43,372 nucleotides of DNA from Dissophora ornata (lineage: Eukaryota; Mortierellomycota; Mortierellomycetes; Mortierellales; Mortierellaceae), in contig MU616774.1 in assembly GCA_025201705.1 (NCBI GenBank), forward strand, positions 1 through 43,372, read 5' to 3'. Below, in pieces: positions 32,956 through 43,322 of this stretch. The stretch's first letter is position 1; each line of letters opens with the position of its first letter. The position numbers were made by a program, and so were the translations under genes. The notes beneath the pieces were generated by a model. It had not been told where the DNA came from. It did no database searches and saw only the letters and a list, made by a program, of their open reading frames with translations.

Positions 32956-34992
32956 AGCTGCAGCTGCAGGTGCAGCAACATGCATGGCTTACCTTTAGTT
33001 CATTCTCAATTTCGGGGACAATATGACGCAGCGCTGATGTATCATTTTTGGAGACATAAGTCGATGCCTTGCACACATCAACGTAGCAGAGACCTGCGAT
33101 ATCCATCAAACTGTTGTTGCGCAGAGACTTCTTGAGCGCCTCCAGGAACTGGGCCTTTTTCGACATATTACTACGGCCGTCGTTCATGGTTGCGTTCAAT
33201 AGAATATCTGGACAGAGAATAAGGAGCATCGTTTGTAGAGGCCAAAAGTGTATCCTGCGCTTGTTGTCGGTGGCCAGAGAATGGCAGATATCGAATAAAA
33301 TGTGTGGCTCTCCCTCCATGCGCTTCTGTGTTTGGCAGAGATGGACGAACTCTGAAGGAAAGACCTCGATCCAGTTCCAGATGGCTTTGTGGAGGACCTG
33401 ACCCATCACTGTCTGAGCTGAGCGCTTGAGATGCAAGAAGGTCGAGCGGAGTTCTAAGACGTGCCACAAGGAGTCAATCGCAATATCGGTTATTTGTTTA
33501 GGGGATGTCATTAGAGAGAGAGAGAGAACATACGCATGGCGAACTGCATCCATTGGACTGACAACCAAGCATACCTGTCAAGACCTGGCCAAGTCGCCGT
33601 TGATTAAGACTGGCTGTCTCTAGTAGCTTGAGTTCGGCTGTCTCTGGCCAGTCGTCATTCGTCGTTGTTAGGTGTTGGATCCTTGCCTTCAGTCGAGCAA
33701 ATACTATGGTCCAGTTCGAGGCGCTGATGTAGAATAGGACCCTGCCCGCGGTCTTGTAAATTTCGTTAGAGATCTCCACCTCGTGGATGTTTGCGGTGTT
33801 ATTTGATGCGGCTACTGGGGTGCTTTCTGCTTCCGCGAGTCTTCTCCTGTTGCTGGTGCTATTAATCGTAACAGTCTCGGCCCTGGTGTCTGGATCCTCG
33901 GCTGTGGGCACATCATGCAGGAAACGTGTCAGCACACTGAGAACGTATTTCGCTAGCGCGTCGTCCAGTGGAGGGGGGTCGCTGTGGCGAGCTGCGGCTA
34001 TGGCAGCGATTGAGGACACAGCTGTGTCTACTAGCGTGCCATTGCTAGATATGCCGTCCCGTGCGGAAGCATCCTCGGGTTCCTGCTCGCTCTGGTCCCG
34101 CAGATGCTGCGTAAGCTGGTCCCTGTATGCCTTCCAATGAGCCTCCATACACTGCGATAAGATCCTGAGCACAAACAACTGCGACTTCATGACGTCGTAT
34201 GGCACAACGTCCTCCAGGACCATGCCATTTTGCTAATGTAAAAAACATCATTGGTAAGCTCAACTATGAAATGATAACAGAGGCGTACAACTCTGAGCAC
34301 TAGTCAACTAGTCAAGTAGTAGGGACCGACTGACTGCGGGTGAGCTAGACAAAAAGCGCTGCAATATCCATAACATCCTGCTCGTTCATGCCCGCCCTTC
34401 TATCCCCATAGGGCATTATATTTGTCGTTGCGCTTGCATGAGATTGCGAGATTGTAATATGTTACGGAATATTCGCGTCTACTTGGCGACGCGCAAGTGG
34501 GAAGGCCAAGCAGAAAATGTATACCGAGGAGATACGATAGGGCAGAGCTGATATGATGGTGATGATGATACTGATGATACTGATGCGGCTGATGGTGAGA
34601 GTAATGATGATGATGGCGGTGATGATGATGATGATGATGATGATGACGATGATGATAATAATAATAATAATAATAATATGGTCATACCTTGGAGATATTC
34701 TCGAGTTGATTAACAAGTTGGCGACAGATTGGACCCAGCCGATACCGCGACAACTCGACCAAGGAAACAATCGACTGTTGGATAAGTGGGTCCATCTCGA
34801 TACTTTCAATTGGTCGGCCATTGAATGGCAGCTACATGGCATAGACCACATCCGAATGATAAATGACAAATGAGTACGTCGTGTGCATGCAAGTGTGACA
34901 ACACGACACAGGCGCCAGAAAAGCAAGAAAATTACCCTGGACATGATCCTGCCAATCAACGACAGGACCAGCTTTGCCTCTGTGTTCATCAT
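25320..34992 (-). CDS. Neurofibromin/IRA-type Ras GTPase-activating protein, 15 exons
   Basis: Stimulates GTP hydrolysis by Ras and so damps Ras-cAMP signalling. Minus exons are 34992-34936, 34831-34688, 34232-33575, 33453-32993, 32883-32443, 32344-32027, 31916-31667, 31575-30707, 30601-30271, 30193-29798, 29712-28673, 28567-28151, 28054-26710, 26605-25696 and 25605-25320. All are GT-AG and in phase, 7923 nt, 2640 aa, close to human NF1. The first ~1250 residues are helical, HEAT-like. The RasGAP domain is about 1250-1560: the arginine-finger motif ESELFRRN has Arg1315 at the finger position and FLRFLCPAIVAP starts at 1426. The Sec14-like lipid-binding fold follows (about 1630-1780: FDLVVDVTGFGSSN, LCNLYFINVNTAFRRY), then the PH-like module (from about 1780, GHEVIQIVM and YHISELDDISKA). 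The helical C-terminal ~750 residues end VSELVERIIQ. The Sec14-PH pair marks neurofibromin rather than other RasGAPs. The acceptor of exon 4 and the ATG are the least certain points. Confidence 0.93.
32917..32951 (+). repeat. Poly(A) tract inside RasGAP intron 4
   Basis: Thirty-five A on the plus strand, therefore poly(U) in the transcript, placed about 30 bases before the exon 5 acceptor (GCCTCATGCAG). It acts as an extreme polypyrimidine tract. Next to it lies CAGCTGCAGCTGCAG. Confidence 0.9.
34551..34679 (+). repeat. ATG/ATA trinucleotide microsatellite in RasGAP intron 2
   Basis: About 130 bases of ATGATG and GATGAT units merging into (ATA)n at 34655-34677, just inside the donor of exon 2 (GTATGACC at 34687). 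The open frames here (poly-Met or poly-Ile/Ser) are artefacts of the repeat. Confidence 0.92.
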
Positions 34993-35756
34993 CTTTGTTG
35001 GACAGTGTGATGGGACACCGGATGCAGGGCTGGGGCGTGTGGGGGGATTATACTATCAAAGATGGAGGCTAGGGCACAGAGAGAAGAGACGGAGACGGAG
35101 ACGGCGAATGAGCGAGGGGGAAGGGAGGGGAGCGGGAGAGGGAAAGGGGACGAGCACGAGAGGGAGAGGGAGATGGAGAAGCAGAGGGGGGGAGGGGAGA
35201 GGGCGAAGGGGAGGGCGGGAGTGAGTGCGACAGAAGAAAGAGAGCGAGAGAGAGAGAGAGAGAGAGAGAAAGAAAGAAAGAGTCCAGGGTGGATAAGGAT
35301 GAAAGGGGAGAGGAGGGGCAGATGCGGAAACAGATGAGCGTGTGATGAGAGCGAGAGCTGAGAGAGAGCAGTAGTGGTAGCAGAGACAAATAATTGTGTG
35401 ATTAAGAGTGTGTGTGTGTGGAGCCGTGTGTGTGCCCTTGGTCATCATCGCCGTGCAGTCACCTGATCCCTTCGCCTGGCCTGACTGCCTGCCTGCCTGT
35501 CTTGCCCGGTCCTTTCATCCATCTTCGGCTGTCTCCTGCATTCACCTCTCCATCACCACTCCCACACCGACAACCCTTTCCCCGCCTCGCATCCCCTCCG
35601 AGACACCATCCATCAACCATCCATCAACCATCCATCAACCAGGCAAGTTGGCTGCATCCACAACATCACTTCTCCTGCTGCCTGTGCTCTTGCTCCTCTC
35701 TAAACTGCGACCCTCGCTCTCAACCCGTAGCCTTTCGGGTCCGTAAGCCGGCTATC
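34993..35756. promoter_or_regulatory. Divergent promoter between RasGAP and ankyrin genes
   Basis: About 760 bases shared by two genes facing away from each other. On the plus strand 35061-35310 is almost all purine (GAGACGGAGACGG, GAGGGG units, then (GA)n at about 35245-35270 and GAAA units). 35405-35420 is (TG)n. From about 35490 to the ankyrin ATG the strand is pyrimidine-rich, with three copies of an 11-base unit CCATCCATCAA at 35606-35638. A CCGTAG just upstream of the ATG could be the end of a leader intron. No TATA box is clear. Confidence 0.5.
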
Positions 35757-38700
35757 ATGGCTCGTTTCTCCCCAAACGCTCTCCCTAAAACATCTGACGA
35801 CATGGACCTTGAGTGGCTCATGACCCGCTTTGGGCCCTACTCTGTCGAGAATCCTCCGCTGCAGCCAATGGAAATCTCTGTCCGCACCGGCGACTACCAT
35901 GCCGTTGCATTCATCCTCGCCATGCGACAACGCTCGAAGCTTGCTGCTGCTGCCCCTGACCGCTTCACCGCAAACGGACCGCCGACCACACAAGCTCGTG
36001 CTACCTCCCATATCAACGATTTCAACTGCGGCGCGCAAAGGACTCCCAACTCAAGGCAGCCTGCCGGCAACCACAGCAATATCGACAACACCGGACACCC
36101 CTTCTCACTCAAGGCCACCTCGGCCACATTTGCATGTCGACAACAAGCACCGCCGCAGGACTACCCACTTTCAGCAGAGTACGCACTTTACGCTCGGCCA
36201 GGACAACTCATGCGCGACAAGCCGCTTAGCCAGAACCAGACGTACCTCCACCTCGCCTGCCGATACTTAATCCATGATGACCCCTCTGTCCTCTGGAACA
36301 TGATCGACATCCTGCTCCACGAAGGGTATGATCCTATGGCCCTCCGGTCCGATGGTGCTACACCGTTGCACATACTCGTGCAGGAACAACCAGAGGCCCT
36401 CGAGTCGATCAAGTTACTAGTCCAGCACGGTGCTGATGTTAACCATGCGACTGAAAAGGGTCTCTCAGTCCTTCACACTCTCGCACACTCATATAGGCCC
36501 GGCTGTCTTGAGGCCATGAAGTTACTGGTGTCGCTTGGTGCGGACGTCAAGGCCATCAGCGTCCATGGCTGGAGCATTATGCACACATTCGCTCGATACA
36601 ACGCGGAGCCATACGAGTGCATCAAGTACCTTATTGATCATGGCGTGTCGGTGCATTCACAGACGGATGAGCAATGCACAGTACTACATGCCCTAGCTAG
36701 ATGTATCTTCAAGGGCGAGTATTCGAGGGCAAGCAAGGACATGCTCAAAACGATCAAGCTTGTGGTTGAGCATGGAGTTGATGTAAATGCAAAGACTATT
36801 AAGCAATGGACCGCGCTGCACTACACCGCCAAGGATAACCCGGACCCGGTCGAGGCACTCGCCTATTTGCTAGACCATGGCGCAGACGTGAATGTGATCG
36901 GTGCGGATGGATGGAGCGTGCTGCACTGCTTAGTTCGGTATAACAAATCCCCATTAGAGGGAATCAAACTGCTCGTCAAGGCAGGAGTGGACGTCAATGT
37001 CCTCAAGGCTGGATATGCGACGGCTCTGCACTCTTTAGCAAAACACTGTCAGGATCCTTACGAGTCATACGAGTCCATCAAGGTGCTGTTGGATGCGGGT
37101 GTCGATGTCAATAAGCAAGGAAAGAAAGAATGGACGACGCTACACTTTCTAGTCTACAGCAACAAGAAACCCATGGAGGCGTTGAGGCTGCTGCTTGAGG
37201 CAGGGGCAACTGTCCATGATAAGACTGCAGATGGCTGGTCGCCGACGCACTTGCTGGCCAATTCGAATGAGGACCCACTGGAGGCGCTCAAGATATTGGT
37301 TGAATATGGCGCAGACGTGAATGCAGTGGGCAAGAATGGTTGGTCGGTCCTGCATAGCGTAGCCAGATGCACGCCTCAGCCATTGGAATCGATCCGATTC
37401 CTATTGCACTGCGGAGCGGATCCAACAGTGACGACTCAGGATGGGTGGAGCATCCTTCATTTCCTGGCCAATTACTGCGCAGACCCCTTGGAGAGTATGC
37501 GCCTCCTGATCGAGGCTGGAGCTGACGTAAACGCCAAGACGAAGAGTGATTGGACCTCACTACACCTCGTCGCTCGGGCCAATGTTCAACCACTCGAGCT
37601 ATTCAAGCTTCTATTGAGCTATGGCGCTGATGCGACTGCCATCGGACATAAGGATTGGACAGTATTGCACTCTCTGGTCCGTTACAATCCCGAGCCATAC
37701 GAATGCATTCAGTTGCTCTTAGACGCCGGTGCAGACTACACAAAGAAGACAGGGAGCGATTGGACCTGTATGGATTTGCTGACACGATACTGCCCGGATC
37801 CTGTTCCTTCAATGACGCTCCTACTCTCCAAGGGCGCTGTCCTGACTGCACAATCCATCTTCCATGTGGCGGAACACAATCAAGACCCTGTAGAGGTGCT
37901 CAACCTGATACTGATGCACAATCCGCGAGGATGCTCTGGCCAGGACTCCAAGGGAAACACAGCGATGCACATTGCTGTGAGCTGTCAAAAGAAGCCCATA
38001 CCGGCAATCGAGACTCTTCTCAAGCATGGCGCAGATATTAATGCCCATGGAAACATGGGTCGCTCACCGTTGCACGATGCAATCAAACGACCGGACCAAC
38101 AGGACCAGGAGGAGCTGTTAGACTGGATGTTGAATCATGGTGCTGACCCCTATCAAACCTTCGACGAGGAAGGGCCTATGAATGCCATGCTTCTTGCGGC
38201 CAGAATCGGAAACGAGGCGTGCCTAAAGGTGCTTTGGGACTGGATCGGGGACGAGTTGACTCTGAAGGAAATTGAAATGGCGCGTTCCGAGGCGCAGGGC
38301 CGCAGGGTGCGCGAGTTTTTAAGGAAACAGATTCAGCGACGAAGGGAAATGAATTCTCTGGAGCCCATCAAAGCGCTGAAGGTGAGGCGAAAGAAGAAGA
38401 ATCATGCTGCCTCTGCTATCGACGGCACTACCGGCACTCTAGATGCCTTTACGGGCACGACACTTGTTCAGAGTCCGGTCGCTCAGGGAAGTGGTGAGCA
38501 CAGCACTTTAGGAATAGATGTCCCGCCGCAGACTGTGGACACAGGTGCCGGTGGATCTGGGGCCATTGGCTCCACAGGTGGCGACAACTCGGGGGAGGAA
38601 GATGAGGAAGAGGATTATGACGAGCTGGTGATCATCGGCCATGATGAAAATGACACTCTTGATGAAGAGGCCACCAGGCTGCGGTCCCTGTATGAAGAAA

Positions 38701-38878
38701 CCTCACAGCATGTCATCACAGGTGAGCGATTCAGGCATATTTTTCATTCATATTACCATTAACCCCTGCACATATGCTGTTGCTGATATTTCTTGACATC
38801 CTTTGCTGTTAAATAGAAACGCGATCAAATCTTTGCTGGAGAGCTGCCCGGGAACAGTTTCTAGTCAACGTTCGATAG
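35757..38878 (+). CDS. Ankyrin-array protein with 35-residue repeats, 2 exons
   Basis: Exons are 35757-38721 and 38817-38878 (donor GTGAGC, acceptor TTAAATAG, phase 1), 1008 aa. The intron matters: without it the frame would end at 38762 with an unrelated tail. After an N-terminal region of about 160 residues (MARFSPNALPKTSDDMDLEW, then Asn/Thr-rich), about 18 tandem ankyrin repeats run from about 160 to 840. Most follow a 35-residue pattern, DGWSVLH.LARYN.DPLE, then IKLLLEAGADVNA, with Trp in place of the usual Thr-Pro and two extra residues in the loop. The C-terminus has a basic stretch (KVRRKKKNH), a Gly/Thr-rich linker and an acidic run EEDEEEDYDE. No kinase, DHHC, SOCS or F-box motif is visible, so it is probably a binding scaffold with unknown partner. 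The frame is open upstream to 35412 but that part reads as translated leader. Confidence 0.85.
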
Positions 38879-39990
38879 TCTAGAGCAATACAATGATGAT
38901 CTACAGTACTCTAGCGTCTTTTGAGCCTGTCGCATCTGGATAGCGTCTTTTTGATGATCGTGCGGACTAAAAATATCTGTCATTTATTGCGGAGTGCTCA
39001 CCAATAAGGCTCTCGTTGTTTGCATGCTTGCACAACACGAAACATTAAACCTTAAACACACCACAGAACAGAGATCAAAGCTGACAGCATGAGATGTACA
39101 TGGTTGTCGCCCATCAAGCGCAATGCGACGCAGCGATAGCGCCTGTCTCAGAGGAGACTTGTAGGGCCTGGAGCCCCGCGACACCGAGTTGTACTCCTAC
39201 GCCCGCTGAGCTGCCAATCTGCCGACCATTGGAGTTGTTCGTTTCTTCGTTGTAGTAGACCACCTTGAACACAAGGTGTATTCAGGCATCGCTTAGTCGT
39301 GTCAGCTACTCTTTCTGGACCTTGTGCTCTTGTTCAGGGTTTTTTTCCTGTACTCCAACATCCAAACACAATGGTGGACGTTTGGAGTTCAAGGAATATG
39401 ACGGGGGGACAAGCCGGGCTTGGCGCTGCAGCTGCTCGGCAAGCAATATGCTAGACCACGGTGGGGCGCACTCCTTCATTGTACCATGTAGTCATGTTCA
39501 GGTTGCTGCTCAGCAGCAAAAGACGGCTGTTCAGGCGTCCACACCTTGCTGTGCAGGACACATTATTTACCAGACGGAGAAGAGCTCCGCAGTCAACGAG
39601 CAACGGTCGTGATGAGCCAAGCGATATCGGACAGAACACTTGCGTTCACCTGTATATCGGCATCCATGGTTGTCTTTATGTCGTGCATCTGCCCAGAGGA
39701 CACCCAATGAACGGTCCTCTGTGTTTTGTTGTCTGTTGTTGTCTGCACAGGGAGATAGCGTGCATGATGGTGCCTGCAAACATGAACCTTGTTGATTGTT
39801 TTTTTTCAAGTTCAGCACCACTGAAATTAGTCTGGTCCGTTTTGTTTTCTTCATCCGCCTTCTCCTGCCTTTCATCTGCCCTTTTCGTTTTCCCTCCATC
39901 ATCTCTTTTGCATCACCCCTCACGATTCTCCTCATGATCCTGGACTGGCCGAAGCTGACAAGACATTCACCTTTGTAGCGCACGCCGTAC
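38879..39990. other. Gene-poor stretch, one possible minus-strand exon
   Basis: No strong gene. On the minus strand 39272-39114 is an open segment of 52 sense codons reading VVYYNEETNNSNGRQIGSS then GVGVQLGVAGLQALQVSSE and ending SHCA, stop; its composition looks natural. Upstream on that strand (39780-39560) several frames are open, including HGCRYTGERKCSVRYRLAHH, but I cannot build one phase-consistent gene. Treated as unresolved. Confidence 0.3.
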
Positions 39991-40310
39991 CCACCGTCCC
40001 CACCTTTTTAACGAACCCCCCACTTGCATCGACTGCAACCCCTCCGTAGTGACAATAACCACTATCCCTTCCTGCACTCAAGCCCAAACGTCTTTGTTTG
40101 CCACCAGCAACCCGAGTCCCTTGTTTTCTTACCCGCAACCCTATATATCCCGTCCCCTCCATCTCCTCTTTTTCTCTCCCATCTTCCACCCGCGACCCCA
40201 GCCAACAACCCCGCTCAACCTTTACGAAATACACCTAAACCAATCCTAACGGCTATCGACTCCCATCCGCAACTGTGCAAACCCCCACAGTCACCTCCCT
40301 CTCTTTTATC

Positions 40311-40323
40311 TTCTCTCTCTCCC

Positions 40324-40363
<40 letters not shown>

Positions 40364-40368
40364 CCCCT
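40311..40368 (+). repeat. (CT)n microsatellite
   Basis: Nearly uninterrupted CT/CCCT repeat within the pyrimidine-rich leader of the zinc-finger gene. Confidence 0.9.
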
Positions 40369-40730
40369 CTTCCTCTATCTTATTCCCCTCCCTTTCTCTC
40401 TCCGACACATCACACATACACACACACACATACTCTCCCTCCCTCCCTCACACACACATACTCCCTCCCCCTCACCGTCGTAATCTACCCCCGCCCAACG
40501 CTCATCATTTTTTTTGTTCCCTACACGAAGAAACTTTCATAAATTTCCGTGTGCTCTCTTTTCTCGCGTATCCTGTGTATATCAAGCACACTGGTAAGTT
40601 GCAAACGACAATCTGGCATTCGCTCTGATGCCTCTCATCTGACTGTTAATCTCCCATCTGGATTGTGAGCCCCCTGCCATCTCCGTGCAATCCTTGTCCC
40701 CTCCCCCCCCTTTTTTTTTCCTTGTGCGGG

Positions 40731-40769
40731 TGTGTGTGTGTGTGTGTGCGTGTGTGCGTGTGTGTGTGC
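40731..40769 (+). repeat. (GT)n microsatellite
   Basis: About 19 TG units with two GC interruptions (TGTGCGTGTG), a potential Z-DNA former. Confidence 0.9.
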
Positions 40770-41539
40770 TGGCTGCTGCCCCTGAATATAAAGCGCGATG
40801 ATGGGGACGGAGACTCTTTCTAGAACGCGACGGTGGTCGTTGCTCTGACAGGGCAGGTCTCAGCCGTTGTGTTTGTGCATATTACGCGGGTTTCCGTGGT
40901 GCATGTGCAACCCCCGTAAAGTGCAGTCCCCTTTTCGGGTGTGCCTCGGTGCCGTGAGGGTTGGGGGCATTTTTTCTCGCGTTCCAATTGGACCTCTGTC
41001 TTTAATTTTAAAATCAGGCGGCCGGTAGACCATTTGCACCATTTGCTGATTTTAATGTTTATGTTTATTTTTATCCTTCCCTCCACCACCACACACTTCC
41101 CATCTCCAATTATTCATCTTATTAATCTCTCTATCTCTTGCGCGCGCGCGCCTGCCTGCATGCTTGGCTACCTGCTTGCTTGCTTGCCTACTTGCCTGCT
41201 TGCCTGCATGCTTGCTTGCCATGCAGTTGGCTGCAGGTGCCTCCCATCTATCCACCATGCACCACCGTCCTTCGTGCCTTGAAAAATTTATATTTGTTTT
41301 ACACGCACATCACTGCATGCACGCTATATTTACATATGCTGCAGCGCTTATTACCTCCATTAAGGCCCATTCATAAGCAGCCACCATGTTTTCCCGGCTA
41401 AGACATGAAAATTAACACCCCCGCTTTGGCAACCACTCCTTTCCTCCTCTATAGCGCGCCGTCCTTCTTCGTCTATCCCCAAGCTAAAGAAGCCCTCCGC
41501 GAAGGAAAGCAAACGAAAACGACATTCTTAGGCTAGCAA

Positions 41540-43018
41540 ATGTCCTTCGGCACCACCTTTTTGACCCCAACCACCATCGACCGAGACATCGACTTTGTAA
41601 ACGGAGCCCGTCAATCCGCCCATCAACGTACCTGCAGCGGCAGCGCATACACCGAAGAAATGTTTTTGGCCCCCAAGCTCGAATCTGACCCCAGAGACTT
41701 TTACGTGGACGAGAACAGCAGAGAGCTCGCATCTTCCGAAACCGGAGCCTACATGGTCGACCACTCCATGAGCAGCATGGAAGGCACCCAGCGGCACCCA
41801 GCAGGCCCTGGAGCCAAGCAGCCACGGGACCGCATGAGACTGAATAGGATCCTCAATGGGTCTTCATCTGAAGAGGGCATGTACCAGCAGCAGTCGCAGC
41901 ACCCTGAAGGCGGTGATCAACAATACAGCAACTACCCCTATCAGGACAACGCGCAGCAACAACAGCAGTTCCAGTCCTTCCACCCCTCTGTCAGCTCCAT
42001 GCCGGTATCTACCTTCCCATCGCCAATGGCTGTGCCAGTGGCCTCGCTCGCCGCCATGTCGCCGTCGACCTCATTCTCGAATATGAGCCAGCCCAACCTG
42101 ATCTTTGACAATGTCATGCCGTACTCTTACAATGGTGCTCCTTACCCAAACCAGACCTATCCATTCAAGCATGCTGGTAATGCTAAATCGATGGACCCCT
42201 CGACCTTTGGTGCCGACTCCAACCAGGGCTATTCTCCCCAGGCCCAGCATTACCAACACAGCCCCGATCCCTCTGGCTCTCCTTCCGTACTCTCAACATT
42301 CCCGCAGCGCATGAATTCTGATGGACATGGTGCACCTGATTCGCCCCCAGCGTCGTTTTACCATGGACAACACCAAGCACCCTCTCCTTACAGCATTGGA
42401 TCACATAGCCCGACCTCGAATGGATCCTATCCTCCTACCTACGTTGCCACTGGTGCCCAAGGATACAATTCCCTGACGCCGACGCCACCAGCGACGCCTC
42501 ACTATGGATTTTCTCATACGCCCGACGGCCGATATGGTGGTGCTTCCGTGCCCGTGTACGCGGACTACTTCACGTTGCAGTCGCAGTCCCCCGGAGGAGT
42601 TCGTCCTAACAACCGCTACCTTGGCTCCCCCTCGACCCCACCTACGCCTACTCCCTCGACCCGCTCCAGAAAGACGCCATACCAGCCCCGTGCAGCCAGG
42701 ACAAACGAGTTGGGAGGTGCAAGCGCCACACCTGCTCCAAGACGCTTCCAATGCCACGAGTGCGAGAAGGCCTTCCCCACAAAAGGAGAACTGGCGTCGC
42801 ACTCCAGATGTCACTTGAAAGTCCCCGCTTTCCTTTGTGGAATCTGTGGACGTCCCTTCAAGCGCCGCACGGACTATGTGCGCCATGTCCGGAATGTGCA
42901 CGAGGAAGTCGGGCGCTATAGCTGCAGCCAGTGTGGCGAACGGTTTGGTCGCTTGGACAAGCTGAAACGCCACGATAAACGTGGATGTGGTGCTGACCCT
43001 GAGGACGACGACAAGTGA
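41540..43018 (+). CDS. C2H2 zinc-finger transcription factor, single exon
   Basis: A 492-aa protein starting MSFGTTFLTPTTIDRD. Residues 1-395 are disordered: Gln-rich (YQQQSQHPEGGDQQ), Ser/Pro/Tyr-rich with SP and TP sites (TPTPPATPHYG), and a basic patch STRSRKTPYQPR before the fingers. Three tandem fingers close the protein. Finger 1 is C405, C408, H421, H425; finger 2 is C433, C436, H449, H454; finger 3 is C462, C465, H478, C483, a C2HC variant. The protein ends in an acidic tail. It should be a nuclear DNA-binding regulator; Ser/Thr-Pro density suggests kinase control, which is inference. Target genes cannot be predicted, and I do not match it to a named regulator. Confidence 0.9.
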   Translation: MSFGTTFLTPTTIDRDIDFVNGARQSAHQRTCSGSAYTEEMFLAPKLESDPRDFYVDENSRELASSETGAYMVDHSMSSMEGTQRHPAGPGAKQPRDRMRLNRILNGSSSEEGMYQQQSQHPEGGDQQYSNYPYQDNAQQQQQFQSFHPSVSSMPVSTFPSPMAVPVASLAAMSPSTSFSNMSQPNLIFDNVMPYSYNGAPYPNQTYPFKHAGNAKSMDPSTFGADSNQGYSPQAQHYQHSPDPSGSPSVLSTFPQRMNSDGHGAPDSPPASFYHGQHQAPSPYSIGSHSPTSNGSYPPTYVATGAQGYNSLTPTPPATPHYGFSHTPDGRYGGASVPVYADYFTLQSQSPGGVRPNNRYLGSPSTPPTPTPSTRSRKTPYQPRAARTNELGGASATPAPRRFQCHECEKAFPTKGELASHSRCHLKVPAFLCGICGRPFKRRTDYVRHVRNVHEEVGRYSCSQCGERFGRLDKLKRHDKRGCGADPEDDDK

Positions 43019-43284
43019 AGGGTCAAGGACCATAGGAGAGACGTTTGCTTGTATTCGAGTGTCGTCTGCTGAAATGGTCATAACATCTGGTCGCAATGCT
43101 CGGTCCGCTGGTCGTCTGGGTTTTTCGTTTTCCAGGTTCTTTATTTATTGTTTAATGGGACTCTTATAGTCTCCACTTCCCCACTAATTCCCCATTATTG
43201 ATTAGAATGGACACAGGGGTTAGAGTGAAGACGCAGAGCGTGCTCCTTCGCCTTCATCTTTGACCCTTGGCGGTACCTGTACGC

Positions 43285-43322
<38 letters not shown>

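Larger units (their letters stand above)
39991..41539 (+). promoter_or_regulatory. Promoter and long leader of zinc-finger gene
   Basis: About 1.5 kb upstream of the zinc-finger ATG. 40060-40520 is strongly pyrimidine-rich with a (CT)n block at 40311-40368 and CA repeats near 40410-40455, as expected for a transcribed leader. A good donor, CACTG/GTAAGTTG at 40592-40593, and an acceptor, ATTCTTAG at 41531 nine bases before the ATG, suggest a leader intron of about 940 bases. This intron would contain the (GT)n at 40731-40769, CG and TGCT/GCCT repeats at 41139-41225, and no coding signal. The model is inference. Confidence 0.4.

Noticed and set aside
32431..32985. Poly-Phe start on the minus strand before RasGAP exon 5
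   Set aside because: It is the poly(U) tract of intron 4; exon 5 begins at 32883 after GCCTCATGCAG.
34462..34992. Long minus-strand open frame with poly-Ile/Ser
   Set aside because: It comes from translating the trinucleotide repeat in RasGAP intron 2.
39461..39937. Plus-strand 158-residue open frame
   Set aside because: Composition is Ser/Phe/Cys-rich from T-rich DNA, with no motif or splice support.
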